From: Bryum argenteum
Lineage: Eukaryota; Streptophyta; Bryopsida; Bryales; Bryaceae
Assembly (NCBI GenBank): GCA_037043015.1
Contig: CM073322.1
Span: forward strand, 4,165,601-4,229,600
Length of the DNA stretch: 64,000 bases
Reading direction: 5' to 3'
In this document: positions 25,104 to 37,703 of the stretch, piece by piece
How the letters are laid out: every line of letters begins with the position of its first letter
Position numbering within the stretch: position 1 is the first letter of the stretch
Program-made: the position numbers and the translations under genes
The notes under the pieces: model-generated
Seen by the model: the letters and a program-made list of their open reading frames with translations, nothing else
Told to the model about the DNA's origin: nothing
Databases searched by the model: none

Positions 25104-25829
25104 TGCAGGTGCTAGTCCACTCACTCACAGTCTCACGAGCACAGAAGAAGATACCGCTACAACTAGACAACTCCGCCTACATAAGGAAGAAGAAGCGGAA
25201 TAGCTAGAACCTCCATCAGAGCTCGCTATGGCAAATTGGGAATGCCGCTTTCACTAGTCAGCTAGCACGCACGCAGGGGAGGGAGATGAAAGGAATGCAA
25301 TGCAATGTAAGTGAATGGAAGTGTACCAATGCGGGAGCTTGAGCAGCTGGAGAATAATTAAGAGGCTGTCTGTCTGGTCTGTGGGCTGTCTGTCTGGCTA
25401 TCGCTTCCCCTCTCCTGCTGCTGAAGCCTGGAGCCTGCTGCAGGCAGGGGAGGATGGAGCTGCCAATTCCTTCCTTACTTACCAACGGTAGTGTAGGCTA
25501 CTGCAAGAGAGAGAAACCAAATGGGAGGCTTTGCCAGATGACGATGCTGACACCAGCGGTTGTTCAAGGACCAGTATTTTTAACTTATTCGCCCTTTCAT
25601 TTGCTTAAGTTAGCCACCTGCAATCATCACTTTTTTGGCTGACTTTCAATTGTCATCATGCTTTCATTGGCATCATTGCATTTAGATCTCGTTCGATGGC
25701 ATATTATTTGAATAAGTTTCGGATATTTCGGAGGGAGAGAGTAGCTCATTTTACGGGTGTTGCAAAGAAGCAGGAGAATTTTGAACCTATTTTAAATTTG
25801 GGGTATGAATAGAGTGTTCATTTGACCTA
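25104..25829 (-). promoter_or_regulatory. Upstream region of NAT-A
   Basis: Holds the presumed 5' leader and promoter of NAT-A. Bases 25104-25344 recur at 26764-27020 as part of a truncated copy of the gene start. CTGTCTGTCTGG-like repeats lie at 25365-25400. No gene in either strand. Confidence 0.45.
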
Positions 25830-26520
25830 GCTTTGGACATAAGCCTACAGGTCACAAGAAACATTGAACTATTAAACGTTTTAGGGGTGAACACTAGAAG
25901 TATTAAATGTTTTAGGGGTGAACACTACGCTAATTCCTATTTAATCACCAATACCTAAGAGGTAACAAACACGTTTTTCCCTAAAAAAGCCTTTGAGGTA
26001 CTCATACAACGATGTTCAAAGACCGTTCATTCGACCTAGTTTTGGATATATGCCTAAACGTCACAACAACAAGATGGAACGTTTTAGAGGTGAACACTAG
26101 AACTATTAAACGTTAGAGCGGGTGAATACTAGAAGTACTAAACGTTTCAAGGGTGAACACTATGCTAATTCCTATTTAAGCACTAATACCTAAGAGGTGA
26201 CGAAGAAGTTTTTCCCTAAAAAAGCCTTTGAGGTACCATATAACGATGTTCAAAGATCGTTCATTCGACCTAGTTTTGGATATATGCCTAAACGTCACAA
26301 CAACCTTATGGAACTATAGAACGTTTTAGGGGTGAACACCAAAACTATTGAACATTTTTGGGGGTGAACACTAGAACTATTAAACATTTTAGGGGTGAAC
26401 ACTATGCTAATTCCTATCTTATCACTAATACCTAAGAGGAAACGAACAAGTTTTTCCCCAAAAAAGCCTTTGAAGTACCCATACAACAATGTCGAAAGAC
26501 CGTTCATTGTAGTTGGACAA
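25830..26520 (-). repeat. Tandem repeat of about 240 bp, three units, similar to a SINE body
   Basis: AAAAAAGCCTTTGAGGTA-like words occur at about 25983, 26218 and 26460, giving a period near 235-241. Each unit also carries GACCTAGTTTTGGATATATGC and one to three TTTTAGGGGTGAACACTA words. On the minus strand the order GTTGTATGGGTACCTCAAAG, then GCGTAGTGTTCACCCC resembles the body of the SINE at 35660-35990 (GTTGTATGGGTACCTCAAAG, then GTAGTTATAGTGTCCACCC). Confidence 0.7.
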
Positions 26521-26643
26521 CTAAGGTGATGAGCATCATGTCGGAACCAAGAACCTCTTCTAGGAACATAGCAGAATTTGGTTGAATACGATCAATTCAC
26601 CTAGATACCTAATGTCTTTAAATTCGTAAAAGGAAATAAAAAA

Positions 26644-27020
26644 GAAGCGGCATAGCTAGAACCCCGTGCGCCGAGCCCACGACCCGATAGGAACCTTGCT
26701 ATCGTTGGGCCGTTTCTCCGCACCTCGCTCCATACCATTCTCTAGCGGCATACCATTAGGCATTGCAAGTGCTAGTCCACTCACTCACACTCTCGCGAGC
26801 ACATAAGAAGATACCACTACAAGTAGACGACTCCGCCTACATACGGAAGAAGAAGCGGCATAGCTAGAACCTCCATCAGAGCTCACTATGGCAAATTGGG
26901 GATACCGCTTTCACATACTCAGCTAGCACGAAGGGGAGAGAGATGAAGGAATGCTATGCAATGTAATGTAAGTGAATGAAAGTGTACCAATGCAGGAGCT
27001 AGTAAGTAGCTGGAGAATAA
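26644..27020 (-). pseudogene. Truncated duplicate of the NAT-A 5' end
   Basis: Closely matches 24999-25360, covering the upstream leader and the first codons of NAT-A exon 1. From an ATG at 26763 the frame is open for 35 codons (MPNGMPLENGMERGAEKRP and on to GSWARRTGF) and stops at TAG (26656-26658) exactly at the break. The Met before GSWARR is Ile here. The word AGAAGCGGCATAGCTAGAAC occurs on both sides of the fragment (about 26644 and 26853), so the break joins the coding end to the leader of what was another copy. It lies about 1.5 kb upstream of NAT-A and has no membrane domain. Confidence 0.85.
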
Positions 27021-28400
27021 TAAAAGTATGTTATTGATGAGAAGATATCGGAATATAAAATGAGAGGGGTTTTATGGCTCATCTTAGGTTTGTGATGAAA
27101 ATTATAGGTTGGATTGTAAGTAATACATATATGGGAATGAAACCGGATTGTCCTTTCACGGCTACGTACTAGATTGGTATTGAGTGACAGGACTATTTAC
27201 AACTTTCACTTGGGTTGATTGAACAATACAAAATATGTACACTAAAAATATTGCTTAATTAGTGTGAAGATAAAGTGAGATTAAGGGTAGAATAATGAGT
27301 TTATTTGCTATCATTTGGTACAAACTTTAAGATAAGTCAAATACTTACTACAAAACATGTAAAAATAATAAATTTATTTATTCATTTATTACAAATTTTT
27401 CTACAGTTTATAGATGGAAACATTTCTTTTTTAAATTAATCTTACAATGCCATAGCGTCGCTACAAAACGAAATAATTGTGAAGTGTTCTCTTGACTCTC
27501 AATGATTTAGTATATAATACTAATATATGATAGAAGATCATTCGGATTCATGTGACAACATTGCAACTTTAAATTCATCCTACAATTATTCACGCAATTA
27601 GATCATCAGTAATATTGTATGATGAACTTGTATTTGGACTACTATGTATTGTTGTGCAAAATGCAACGGAGTAGCTGTTTTATTAGGTTAGTGCAACGGT
27701 GTGATCATAACTATCGAAGTTTCACAGTCACGTAGAAAGTATCATGCAAGAGTATGAAGGTACAACAGAGAGTAATGCTTCAACCACCGTGTGAATTCTA
27801 TTACAAGAAATAAACACAACAAGGGTAGTTTAGAAGAATACATTCTCACACTTAATTTTTTCGATATAAGTGAAGGCCATGTATTGTTCTCTTTGCTTTC
27901 CTACATTTTTCAATATTTGTTTAGCCACATTCTAGCAAGATGTGGTTGATAAGGTCCACAAATAAGCACATCCTTACGCTTTGTTCATATGTGTTGCATC
28001 ACCGTTAAGAAAATGAACTTATACTCAAGGCATGTAATTAGGAGGGGTTGAAGGTGTGCATTCAAAGTGATTGTGAACCGTTGGCTCAAGTCTTCATGCA
28101 TCCTTTTACTATGTCAATTAGGAGTAGTAAAGCGTTGAATTCAAGAATACACTACACAAAGAAGAATCTCACAATGGAAATGCTTTGGTCACTTGTTTCA
28201 GTTAAAATTCCTCTCTATCCACAAAACTATGTTCCCATGAACGGGTTTTAATATTCGTCATATCTATATATATAAAAGAACACGATTATCTGCTAGCGAT
28301 CCTTTGCAGGTTGCCCGACCTGATGCAGCCGGTTTTCTCTGTTTGCCCTTGGTGATCCTTTCCGGTAGTAGGGTGGTTTGCCTATGAGAGTATACACGGT
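27021..28400. other. No gene seen; AT-rich
   Basis: Low-complexity AT-rich DNA without a frame that looks coding. The 67-codon frame at 28048-28251 (MKVCIQSDCEPLAQVF) recalls the retroelement-type IQSDCEPL pattern only loosely, and I could not support it. Confidence 0.4.
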
Positions 28401-28408
28401 ATGTATGA

Positions 28409-28760
28409 AGAGTTTTAAAGATTTTGAAGGATTTCCGTAGGTGGTACTTGATTGTTATTAAGAATTTATTAAATCTCATTAACATAACAAGAGTCGAAGG
28501 GACAAGGAATGTGGAACATGTAAAATGGAGCAAAGTAAGGAGTAAAGAGGAGATCAACGGAACATGGAACAAGAACTAGGAATTGGGCACGGAGGAGTTC
28601 TAAAGATTTTGAAGAGTTCTCTAAATGGTATGTGGTTGTTATTAAGAGTTTATTAGATCCCAATAATAAAAATACAAGGAGTTAAAGAGACAAGGAATAT
28701 GGAACATAAAAATGGGAGCAAAGAAAGAGTCACTTGAGGGGAGATCAAGGGAACATTGGA
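28409..28760. repeat. Tandem duplication of about 190 bp
   Basis: The stretch from AGTTTTAAAGATTTTGAAG (28409) through the GGAACATGTAAAATGGAGCAAAG region recurs from about 28598 with changes (AGTTCTAAAGATTTTGAAG, then GGAACATAAAAATGGGAGCAAAG). A run of GGAACTA/GAGAACTA-like words follows to 28900. Confidence 0.65.
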
Positions 28761-29165
28761 GGGGAACCAGGAATCGAGATTAAAGGATAAGAATTACGAA
28801 AGGAGGATGAGAACTACTAACAAATAATGAGAACCAAGAACGAACGATGGGAACTACATACAAATGATGGAAACTAGGAACAAATGACGGAAACCAAAAA
28901 GGAAAGTTGTTGAAAAACAAATAATGTTAATCACATGTCTGATGGCCTCATCAATGAGAATGTCGACCAGATAATGATGAGAACGGGGAACGGGCCAAAG
29001 CATGGGTAACCGAGAAAAAGGGAACGCAGGACATGCTATAAATCTTAAAAAGTAGGAAGACCATTTACGAGGGACCCGAGGATAGGGTGTAGTTTTTGAA
29101 GAGCACCAAATAAAGTGCTTACCCATGGGACGAGGGGAACTTACTCACTAATTAATTGAATACTA

Positions 29166-29189
29166 TTTTTTTTTTTTTTTTTTTTTTTT
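29166..29189. repeat. Poly(T) run
   Basis: An uninterrupted run of 24 T bases. Its position next to the foldback element suggests it may be a slippage product or an insertion tail. Confidence 0.9.
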
Positions 29190-29208
29190 GTCCAAAGGAC
29201 ATCGGTAT

Positions 29209-29452
29209 ATAGAAGTCCTAACCTATATCCTTCGGACTAGGACATCAAAAAGGGCCGATCAATTTTTTTTTTAAAACACGTAAAAAACTAAAAATTTAAA
29301 CTCAGGTATAAAAAGAAATACGTAGTTGGAGGATTCTCAATAGGGTATAATTATTTTTATACCTAGGTCTGAATTTTTTACATGTTTTCATAAATTTCGA
29401 TCTTACCTTTTTGATGTCCGTGTCCGGAGGACACGGGTTAGGACTTGTATTC
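29209..29452. mobile_element. MITE-like foldback element of about 240 bp
   Basis: The two halves are inverted copies over about 110 bp each. The left end reads ATAGAAGTCCTAACC and the reverse complement of the right end reads ATACAAGTCCTAACC; both arms continue with GGACATCAAAAAGG and, further in, CAGGTATAAAAA or TAGGTATAAAAA. No protein is encoded. A clean target-site duplication is not visible, so the superfamily is not assigned. Confidence 0.75.
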
Positions 29453-29639
29453 CCATAAATGACGACCTAATTAAAACTTACCCCAATTGTACTACATATT
29501 ACTCTTTACGCCATCTCTAAGGTTTTTTTCTTCTTTTACTATTTCTTAGACTCTCTCTCCTCGTCTTTACTATCTTGCAATCCTTCGATGCTTTGTGTTG
29601 ATTGAGAAGAGTACAAAAATTCACTTATCAAACATACTT

Positions 29640-31080
29640 TTTTTTTTTTTGGTGAGTTCATGTGCCTTTGGGTTAAAATTGTAGTAAAGCACAGTTGGAA
29701 AGGTACATCTTGCTCACTTTCACGTTACTTTGTGCAAAGAGGGACTTGATAATTGTTACCCCAAACAATCTGCTCATATTTTTCTCTTTGTAACTTAGTT
29801 GATCAAGGCTCATACTAAATCTTAGAGACTCATTACGCTTTCTCAGCCTTGATGCAAATAAATTTTGTGGAAAAAGGTATGAAAACAATCATATGATAAA
29901 ACTTTAATAACTTCTTGGTATAAAGAAAAAATGAAGGGTAATATTTTACTCCTATGGGTTTTTGAATTGTAAGTTTTTTTATTTTTTATTTTTTTGAAAA
30001 AGTTCCATACCCCAATTTGGACAATATTTGAAAGAAACAATTAAGAAATTAGAGAAACTAAGAAGGTTGATATTGTAAAATTTGAAGGCTGCTCTTGTAG
30101 ACTTAGGGAATACTTCAAGTTGGATCATTTGAAATCTGAGTGGTAGTATTATTACGAAACTATTTTCAAAGAATTTTTTAAAAAGCACCAAAAAAATTAA
30201 AAAATTATTGACTTATCTTGGCTTGAAAACTAAGACCTATTTAGTAAATATTTTAAGATGGAATTTGGCTTTGTTGCAAAATTTATCCCAGAAAGCATGT
30301 ATGTATTACCACATAGACATCAAATCATAGCCTAAAATACCAACAATAGAACCTTCATCACCATTCTCATGGACCTTGAAGCTTTGAGCTCTATTTGCAC
30401 TCCATGAAGAGGGCTCATATGGTGTAGCAATTGGGACAGGGAAGCTGATGAATATATCATGAATGTAGAGATAGTACTTTCGTAGGTTATTAACCTTTAG
30501 AGCTTTATGAGATCAAAAGCAAATTTGGCTCCCTAATGACCTCTTACATAACAAGGATCCATAGTGAGTTTCACGAAAAATAACAAAGAAAAATAACAAA
30601 GTAGGTGTAAGGGAACCATATAAAGGCACTTTATTTTATTTAGTCCCTCAAAAAAATTCCATCGTTCCACCATGTAGTTTGCGAGATGATAATCATTGAA
30701 GTTATTATATTATTCTTTTTGTGAAGGGGTTTGAGAAACCGTTCATGACCATCTATCATTGAATCTTGTGTTCAAGTGTGCCAACAACTATTTAGATTTT
30801 ATTGAGTAATACTTTACCTACTGTCTAAGAAGTGAGCAGGTTTGGATACAACCCCAATTCTGTTAAAATGGTGTTCTTCCAATGAAATGGTTCTCAACTT
30901 TGTGAACGGCCGTCCAAAAACCACGTGACATTACAAAATTTGAAGGTGTTATTACAACATATGAATTATATTATAGAAATGTGAGTGATTTTACGGAAAA
31001 AGTGTGATACTACACAGACACGCTACATAAATTTGTAATTTGAAAAGGAACATATAGTGTCAAAACTAACAAGAATGCAA
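29640..31080 (+). repeat. Second copy of part of the left-arm repeat family
   Basis: Bases 29690-30290 resemble 400-1010 in the same orientation, sharing words such as GATAATTGTTACCCCAAACA / GATGATTGTTACTCCAAACA and GAGACTCATT. Bases 30840-31080 resemble 4010-4330. The pieces are close together here but 3 kb apart there, so this copy lacks the material between. Confidence 0.6.
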
Positions 31081-31617
31081 GCTCTAAAATCCACCACTCA
31101 ACTTGGAATACATCCGAATTGCATGTCGATCCACAAATGGGAGAGATGACGATGTTTTCAATTCTGGATTCATGTGATGTTCATTGCATGAAGTAAGAAA
31201 TTTTTTGATCCTTTAAATTTTGTATTCGCAAGCTCTCACTAATGTGGAAGACATTGAGAACTTAAACACTATGTTCTAAAGTTCTCACTTTTTTTTTTAA
31301 TAAACTAGTCTTTCGGGTGAAGTTGATGACATTTCGAACGTTTTAGAAACTTTGGAACACAAGTTCCAACTATGCTATATGGAGAACACGTACTCCAATG
31401 ATTGTACACAAACAAATACATTATGGTGTTTTCACCATATTTCTTAATATAAGAATTCCATCATATCTCAATAAGCGTAGAAGTTAAATGTTACATAGTT
31501 TATGATCCTTCTCCTATAATGTGATTCACGTTAAACACATAGTATGATTAGAAGAAATAGAAGCTCCCTACTTAAAATAGGATCTTTGAAAAATTGAGGT
31601 CAATAAGAACTCGAATA

Positions 31618-31621
<4 letters not shown>

Positions 31622-31705
<84 letters not shown>
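31622..31705. repeat. (TA)n microsatellite
   Basis: More than 80 bases of uninterrupted TA dinucleotides, followed by poly(A)-like AAAAAAG. It is likely to be length-polymorphic. Confidence 0.97.
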
Positions 31706-31710
<5 letters not shown>

Positions 31711-34700
31711 AGTAATGTTTTTTTGTTTTTTTTTAAAAAAATTCTCCTTAGTCCTCAGATGTACATATAGACTTCTATGTGGTCTCAAAATGTTATAAGA
31801 AAAATAGTTAAAAAAAATTCAACTTGTATTATCTTTAGTCTATCCTCGTATAAACATTGGACACATCACCAAGAGATGAGTTAGATCCAACGTCTTGAGT
31901 AAAAAATGGTCTAAAGCAACCAAGAAAAATGTTATGTTTCATGATTTATTCATTGACAAGTCACAAAGAAGAGCGGAAGGCCGAAAGATACTTTTTTTTA
32001 TTGATAACTACAAGAAACTTCTCCATCGTGGAGGGAGATACATAAACAATGTGAAAAGAAACCACCCCACTTGGTAGCATTCTTGAAATTCGTGCATCAT
32101 AAATAATTTTATGATAAAAGATGTCCAATTAGAAAACGTCATATGGATTTGGGTAATGTTGTGGGTAAGTGGCTTGATCTTATGAATTATCTTGATTGAT
32201 CTTTGCCAAAACACTGTTGTACATGGAGTTTGTCGTGGGCTCATTCTAGGGGGCTCATTTCAAGGTTCGGTCGCAATCATGTTGTTATCTCCGTGTAATT
32301 AATGTTGAAAAAATTGTTGAATTTGCACATCAAGGTGTTAGCAATCTGTGACACATTTAGCTTCTTGCACATTTAGCTTTCTGTTGTTGTCTTGGTTGCT
32401 ACATATCTTATTGGGATTCTATTGTAATATGTTGCTAGAATTCTTGGTCTTCGTCATGAAGTTGTAAATAGGCAAAGATTTTCAAACTCACTTCTTGAAG
32501 TGAGTGACTCCCATTGAAGTAGAAGGGTGTGATTGCTGCTCACAAGAATGCTTGTAATTGCCTCGTTATTTTGACCGTTAAGTCGGATTTTGAATAATCA
32601 CCTTCCCCTTCTAAACCTCAAACTAAGACATAAATAAGCAAAAGAAAGTATAAATAATGAAAAATCAAGGGGACATACAAGTCGTATAATCTTCACATAA
32701 CTTTCAAAGAACCTTTTTATAACCTACTAGGAAGGAAGCAAACAAATATCGTTTGAACTTTGGGTTCCTCATGAGCAAGAGTAAGCGTTTCTACATTGCA
32801 TCTTGTTCAAAAATGCCTATGTTTTCTCTTTTTCACATTCTATAAACCAAATGAATACTAGCAAATAAACAAACCCTCGAGAATTTTGAGATAGAAATCA
32901 ATGAGGTAGAGGAGGGTTTGGATCGGTGGCAATTTATGTGGTCAACTAGAGCTTGCAACTTCTTGACTTCTTGGAGACGTGGTTGGAGCTTTTGTAGTAC
33001 TTGTCGACTTGCAGTAGTCATGAAGATTTTACTAAAATGTGTCTTGAAAAAAGCCATTGTGAATTTTTAATAAAAACACAATAATTCAAATCTTAATGCA
33101 TGTTAAAAAAAGTAGTAGGATAGAAGGAATGTCAAAAGAATAAACAAATCCAAACTAAGAATTTCAATCTTTGGTTGATTCTAACATTTTAAGATAAGAA
33201 ATAAAAAAAGAAGACCTATGGTTCTCAAAAGAACACATTCTTACTATAAATAATTGACAATTAAGAAATAAATGGTTGATCACATAGTCAATGTGATTAG
33301 AATGCAATATCTTTGCACAAATTGATCTATGTGTTTCAAAAATGAAGCAATGTTGTGCAGTTGTGATTCAAATTTAAATTGACAATTTCTTCTTGCAATG
33401 TCATTCGCAATTCTAAATATTTGTATAAGCTTCCATAAATTCATAAGGATGATGAAATTGTGGTATCTTTTAAAATATTCCAAGGACCACATGGTGGCTT
33501 TTAGCATGCTCTTAATCTTTAGTAATTGTTTTGTACTATTCTTCCTTATTCAAGTTCTTATTTTTCCTTTTGTGAGTTTTGGATTAAAGTGACAAGCCCC
33601 CAAAAAGTATAAAAAAATGGTCTTCTCTCAAATTTCTCAAATTTCTTATGTTCTAGGAAGTAAATTACAAAGGGCTTGTAATTCAAAACTCTTAGCGTTC
33701 TCCTCCCAAATAATTAGTACTTTAGCATTTGAACCGGTTTGTATGTTCTTCAAAGTTTTCTTATATCTTTCTAATAGATCCATTTCACTTCAAAACTCCT
33801 CAAACTTTAGGCAATGTTATTTTCAAAGTTCAAAGTTGTAGTAAAAGCATGATAGAAATTGCACATTATTCTTTTTGATCTCAATTTCTCTCCAAATTTG
33901 AGAAGATTCATAAATTTGCCAAAAATTGAGGATTCTATTTTTCTGGATTGTATTTTTTACAAACTAAAATAGTATCATGGCAAAAAAAAAATTTATGTTT
34001 TCCTTTATTTCCTTTTTAATTTTTTTTTGAAGTTTAGATTCTTAATTGTCAATAACAAGCCTAAGAGTTTGAGCGTTAAACTTGTTAACCCCTACAAGCC
34101 TTTTCAAGGGGGTGGACATATGGAAACCTTCAATTTTCCCTCAAAATGAGCAAGTCAATATATGATTCTAGATTTTATATTAATTTTATTGTGAAGTTGC
34201 ATATCATGTGAACATTGACCTTTCACTTTCACATTGAAATGTTAATGATCAAAGTCATTGCACGCTCTATGGTCAACCTCTTGCATCAATTGAGCACTAA
34301 TAACTCTTGTTGTAGTTAGTGAAACTTACTCATGTTAAGGTGTACTATTAAATAATAATAATTGCGTGTCAAGTATTTATAAAAATTTCCATATCACCTT
34401 CGATATTACACAAGTACCACTCCATTTTCAAGACTACATCTAAGAATAGGGCAAATTGACTTTCCACTCAAGAGAAAACACACTCGGATTCTAAAATTGC
34501 AATTCTATCACATGTCAAGAAAAAATTAACCGCCAAAGGACCAAGATGGATTCTTCTAATTTCAAACACTTTGAAGGGTCTAAGCTTTTATAAGTTAGAT
34601 TGCAATTTGGTGTAGTGCGGTAATACATAAAAAGTGTGTGAAGTAGAATCTGCAAATAAAAATTATAATTTTGAATCTTGTAGCCCAATTCTTCTTGATG

Positions 34701-35334
34701 CAGCAGTTTGTTTTTAGTTTTAAAAGAATAAAAAAATAGGGAAAATATTCCCAACTAAATTACTATTTAAATCGAAGGGACCCAAGTGTAAGCTTTTACT
34801 AATTTCACAAAGGCAACCTTCACAAACTCTAAAAACAATTTCAAGGATTTCTCAGAATTTTTCAATTTATCATTTCAAAATTTGTCAAAACACAAGATTC
34901 CAAACACATAGAACTGACCTTATTCTCTTCAATATAATTGATTTGATCGTGTCAACCCTTTAAGAACAAAGAGATGTTCGAGAGAAAGAGAATTTACTAT
35001 GATGTTGGACCACCTAAAATGACATCTATATTGAGGATACATTGCAGCACAAAAATGCAAATGATTCTAGTCCACAATTCTTGAAATGATGTTGAAACGA
35101 CCACTTTTGGACCTCTCGACATTACCTTGCCATGCACATGCTATCTCCTTTTATATTGAACTAACATTAAATTGTGACAAGTGCCAATTGTGCCATTTAT
35201 ATGGCCAACACATGCAACTCATATGAAGGAACATTCATCCAAAGTAGTGTCGTCGACAAGATTTGATATGAGCAGCTGCAACTTTTGTTACATGGAAAAC
35301 AAGCAAGGAAACTTGATCATGGCTTCCATGCATG
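31706..35334. other. No gene seen; AT-rich intergenic DNA
   Basis: Only short chance open frames on both strands, with poly(A) and poly(T) tracts. No conserved protein motif, RNA gene or clear transposon end was found here. Confidence 0.45.
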
Positions 35335-35480
35335 TCAATTCAAAACAAGACTGAGGCTCCAGTGCCTGCGGGCATGATGCATAACTTAATCGAGTCGTCT
35401 GCCTTCCATGCACAGCACGTCCATTCGAAACAAGACTGAGGCACTGGGCTCGAGTGCCGAGAGGCATGATGCATAATCGA
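35335..35480. repeat. Imperfect tandem duplication of about 75 bp
   Basis: AACAAGACTGAGGC followed by GGCATGATGCATAA occurs twice, starting near 35344 and 35430, with TCGAGT after each. No gene is visible. Confidence 0.65.
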
Positions 35481-35659
35481 GTTTGGATAATTATTCCAAT
35501 CATGTCCACCAGGCTGTCCATGCACTTGCCTTCCTTCTAAGCTTAATGTCTTTGAACAAGTTGAAGTTAATATCACGCTCCTCACTTTTGTAGCGTTTTG
35601 CAACATTATATCAACTACCACAACTTTGAGCCATCATGAGGTAGGGTCAATTTCAAGGC

Positions 35660-35990
35660 ACCACATGCCTTGGCTTGGTGGTTAGGGCTTCGGCCTCCGA
35701 TGAGGAGGTCGTGGGTTCTATTCCCAATGCAGGCATGGTGCTCACTACTATAGTCCACCCTATTATTGTGGGAGGTCCTTGGACATTGTTGTATGGGTAC
35801 CTCAAAGCCCTTTGGGGGGATACTATGTCAAGTACCTTCAAGGCACTAGTAACTAAGCTAGAAACTAGCGTAGTTATAGTGTCCACCCTCGAAAGGGGGA
35901 AGTAGTATTGTTGTAATTCCCCCTTGTCCGGTGGCCATCAGGATATTAGCATTACGAACGGACACTTCATTCACGCCGGCCCCTTAGAAA
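35660..35990 (+). mobile_element. tRNA-derived SINE
   Basis: The head resembles a tRNA: an A-box-like TGGCTTGGTGGTTAGGGC at 35671-35688 and a B-box-like GGGTTCTATTCC at 35713-35724, spaced as in RNA polymerase III promoters. An unrelated body follows with TTGTATGGGTACCTCAAAG and ends near a GGACACTTCATTC stretch. No protein is encoded. SINEs move by LINE enzymes. The body resembles the repeats at 25830-26520. The exact 3' end and target duplication are not clear. Confidence 0.75.
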
Positions 35991-36330
35991 GGACAGGAGT
36001 TTCTATTTATCTGGTTAATTTCACTAAGTTTTAGGGAAAATCAATGGGTCGAAGATGGTTCTTTGTATATTGTCAGTACAAGTTGGCGAGACTTATGTGC
36101 CATTTTATTATGGAGTGCAAGTGATTAAGTTTTTCTCGGTCAAATCTTAACCATTCTATTGTGTCATTTTGAGCCGCTAATGTAACAAGGTGATTCTCAT
36201 TTCAAACAAGTATTCAAGTATTTGCGAACTCTTGAACATAGAAATTTACATATTCTACTTTTTAAGGTTCCATTCTCAAGGGACTACCTTTGTTCTCTTG
36301 CACAAGATTCATAACGTGTTGTGGCATGTT

Positions 36331-36341
36331 GGGGGGGGGGG
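36331..36341. repeat. Poly(G) run
   Basis: Eleven consecutive G bases in AT-rich DNA. Confidence 0.9.
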
Positions 36342-36722
36342 TTGACTAAATGAATGAATTGGCTACATTACCAATTTCTTATCTTGAAAAGTTGATGTAC
36401 GTGAGTATCACCCAAGCATCACATGGGTAATATAAAGAAGGGAGAGTTGCAAAAGTGGCCCCCGAACATCTCATATTTGCAAAAATGGCTCTCAATCTTT
36501 CCAAAATGAGAAAATGGCCCTTCAAGATATGAGAGGTCGCATCTGGAATACGCTACATTGTTTGGGATTTTGTTAATGGAGAAGGGTGAAAATGTGTGAG
36601 TCCTCATTAACACCTACCTAGATTTTTTGCTCGATAAGGTTTGAGGGGGATTACATTGCACAACTCGGGGAAAACGGTGCATGAGATTGTACTCGTAACA
36701 CAAGGAATACTCTGTTTGAATA

Positions 36723-37703
36723 CTTAACCCCTAAACGTCCCTAGTGTCGAAAAACGACATTTTGGATGAAGGGCAGAAACTTTGAAGAGCCATAACTTCT
36801 TCATCCAAACTCCGTTTTTGACGAAATCACTTGGGTTAGGTCACAAATCAAGTCTAGTTTATGTGGTAGAAATTACAGACTCATAAAATAAAGTGTGAAT
36901 AAATGGCATGGATTTTAGTGCAGGCAGCTTTTGTTTTTGGGTTTTCAAACATTTGGCACGTTTTACCATTGCAAGCCAATTATGTGAAATCTAAAATAGT
37001 TTTTCATGATTTTTTTTTCATAGGTTTGATATTTAGATGCATCCCAACAACTTTGTAGTTGGAAGTTTTTTGATCTAGATAACTTTGGTATTGGCTTTGC
37101 AATGATGTTTCTACGATGAAAAAAGTGAAAAAATGGATGATTTTTGAAGAGCTAGATCTCCTTCATCCACCGTTAGATTTTGACTTTATTTTTTGGGATG
37201 GATTCCAATTATAGTCTATTTTTAGTGGTAGAAATCTTAACCCAATCGAGGATATATTGAAGAAAAGGCATGGATTTGAGTGCGAGGGGTCTAGTTTTGG
37301 ACTATTTTTCCTTTGTAAATTTTTGGCAGTTTTCACGACTACAAGGCTACTATTTGAGCCAAGATTTCTTTTTGATGAATTTTTTTGGTACAAGAGTGTC
37401 TTTGAGATGAAGATGAACAACTTTCTAGTTGCTGATTTTTTGATTGCAAATTTCATGTTGGTAGTATTTTCACTTCAAAGTAGAAATGATGGTATTTTGT
37501 AGCCTGTTTTGCGCACTAATATGTTATGATCTCGCAATCTATGAGGTTCCATGAGTCAAGTTTTGGTCCACATGATCTACTACAAGTCTATTACAAGTTT
37601 GTATGGTTGAGATCTGAATAGCTTATCTTTATTTTCATCTATATCACTTTTTTTGAAAATGAGTTTTTGGCTAAAAATGCCCCAAGGACGTTTAGGGGTT
37701 AAG
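36723..37703. mobile_element. Putative element with 18-bp terminal inverted repeats
   Basis: CTTAACCCCTAAACGTCC at 36723-36740 is exactly inverted at 37686-37703. The 980-bp interval contains two diverged copies of one module (about 36793-37010 and 37146-37330), each starting with a GAAGAGC...TTCATCC stretch. No transposase is present and no target duplication is obvious. It may be a non-autonomous DNA element; a chance or internal repeat of a larger element is the alternative. Confidence 0.5.

Noticed and set aside
35671..35730. A possible functional tRNA gene.
   Set aside because: The acceptor stem does not close and an unrelated body follows, so it is the head of a SINE. No other tRNA, rRNA or CRISPR array was seen.
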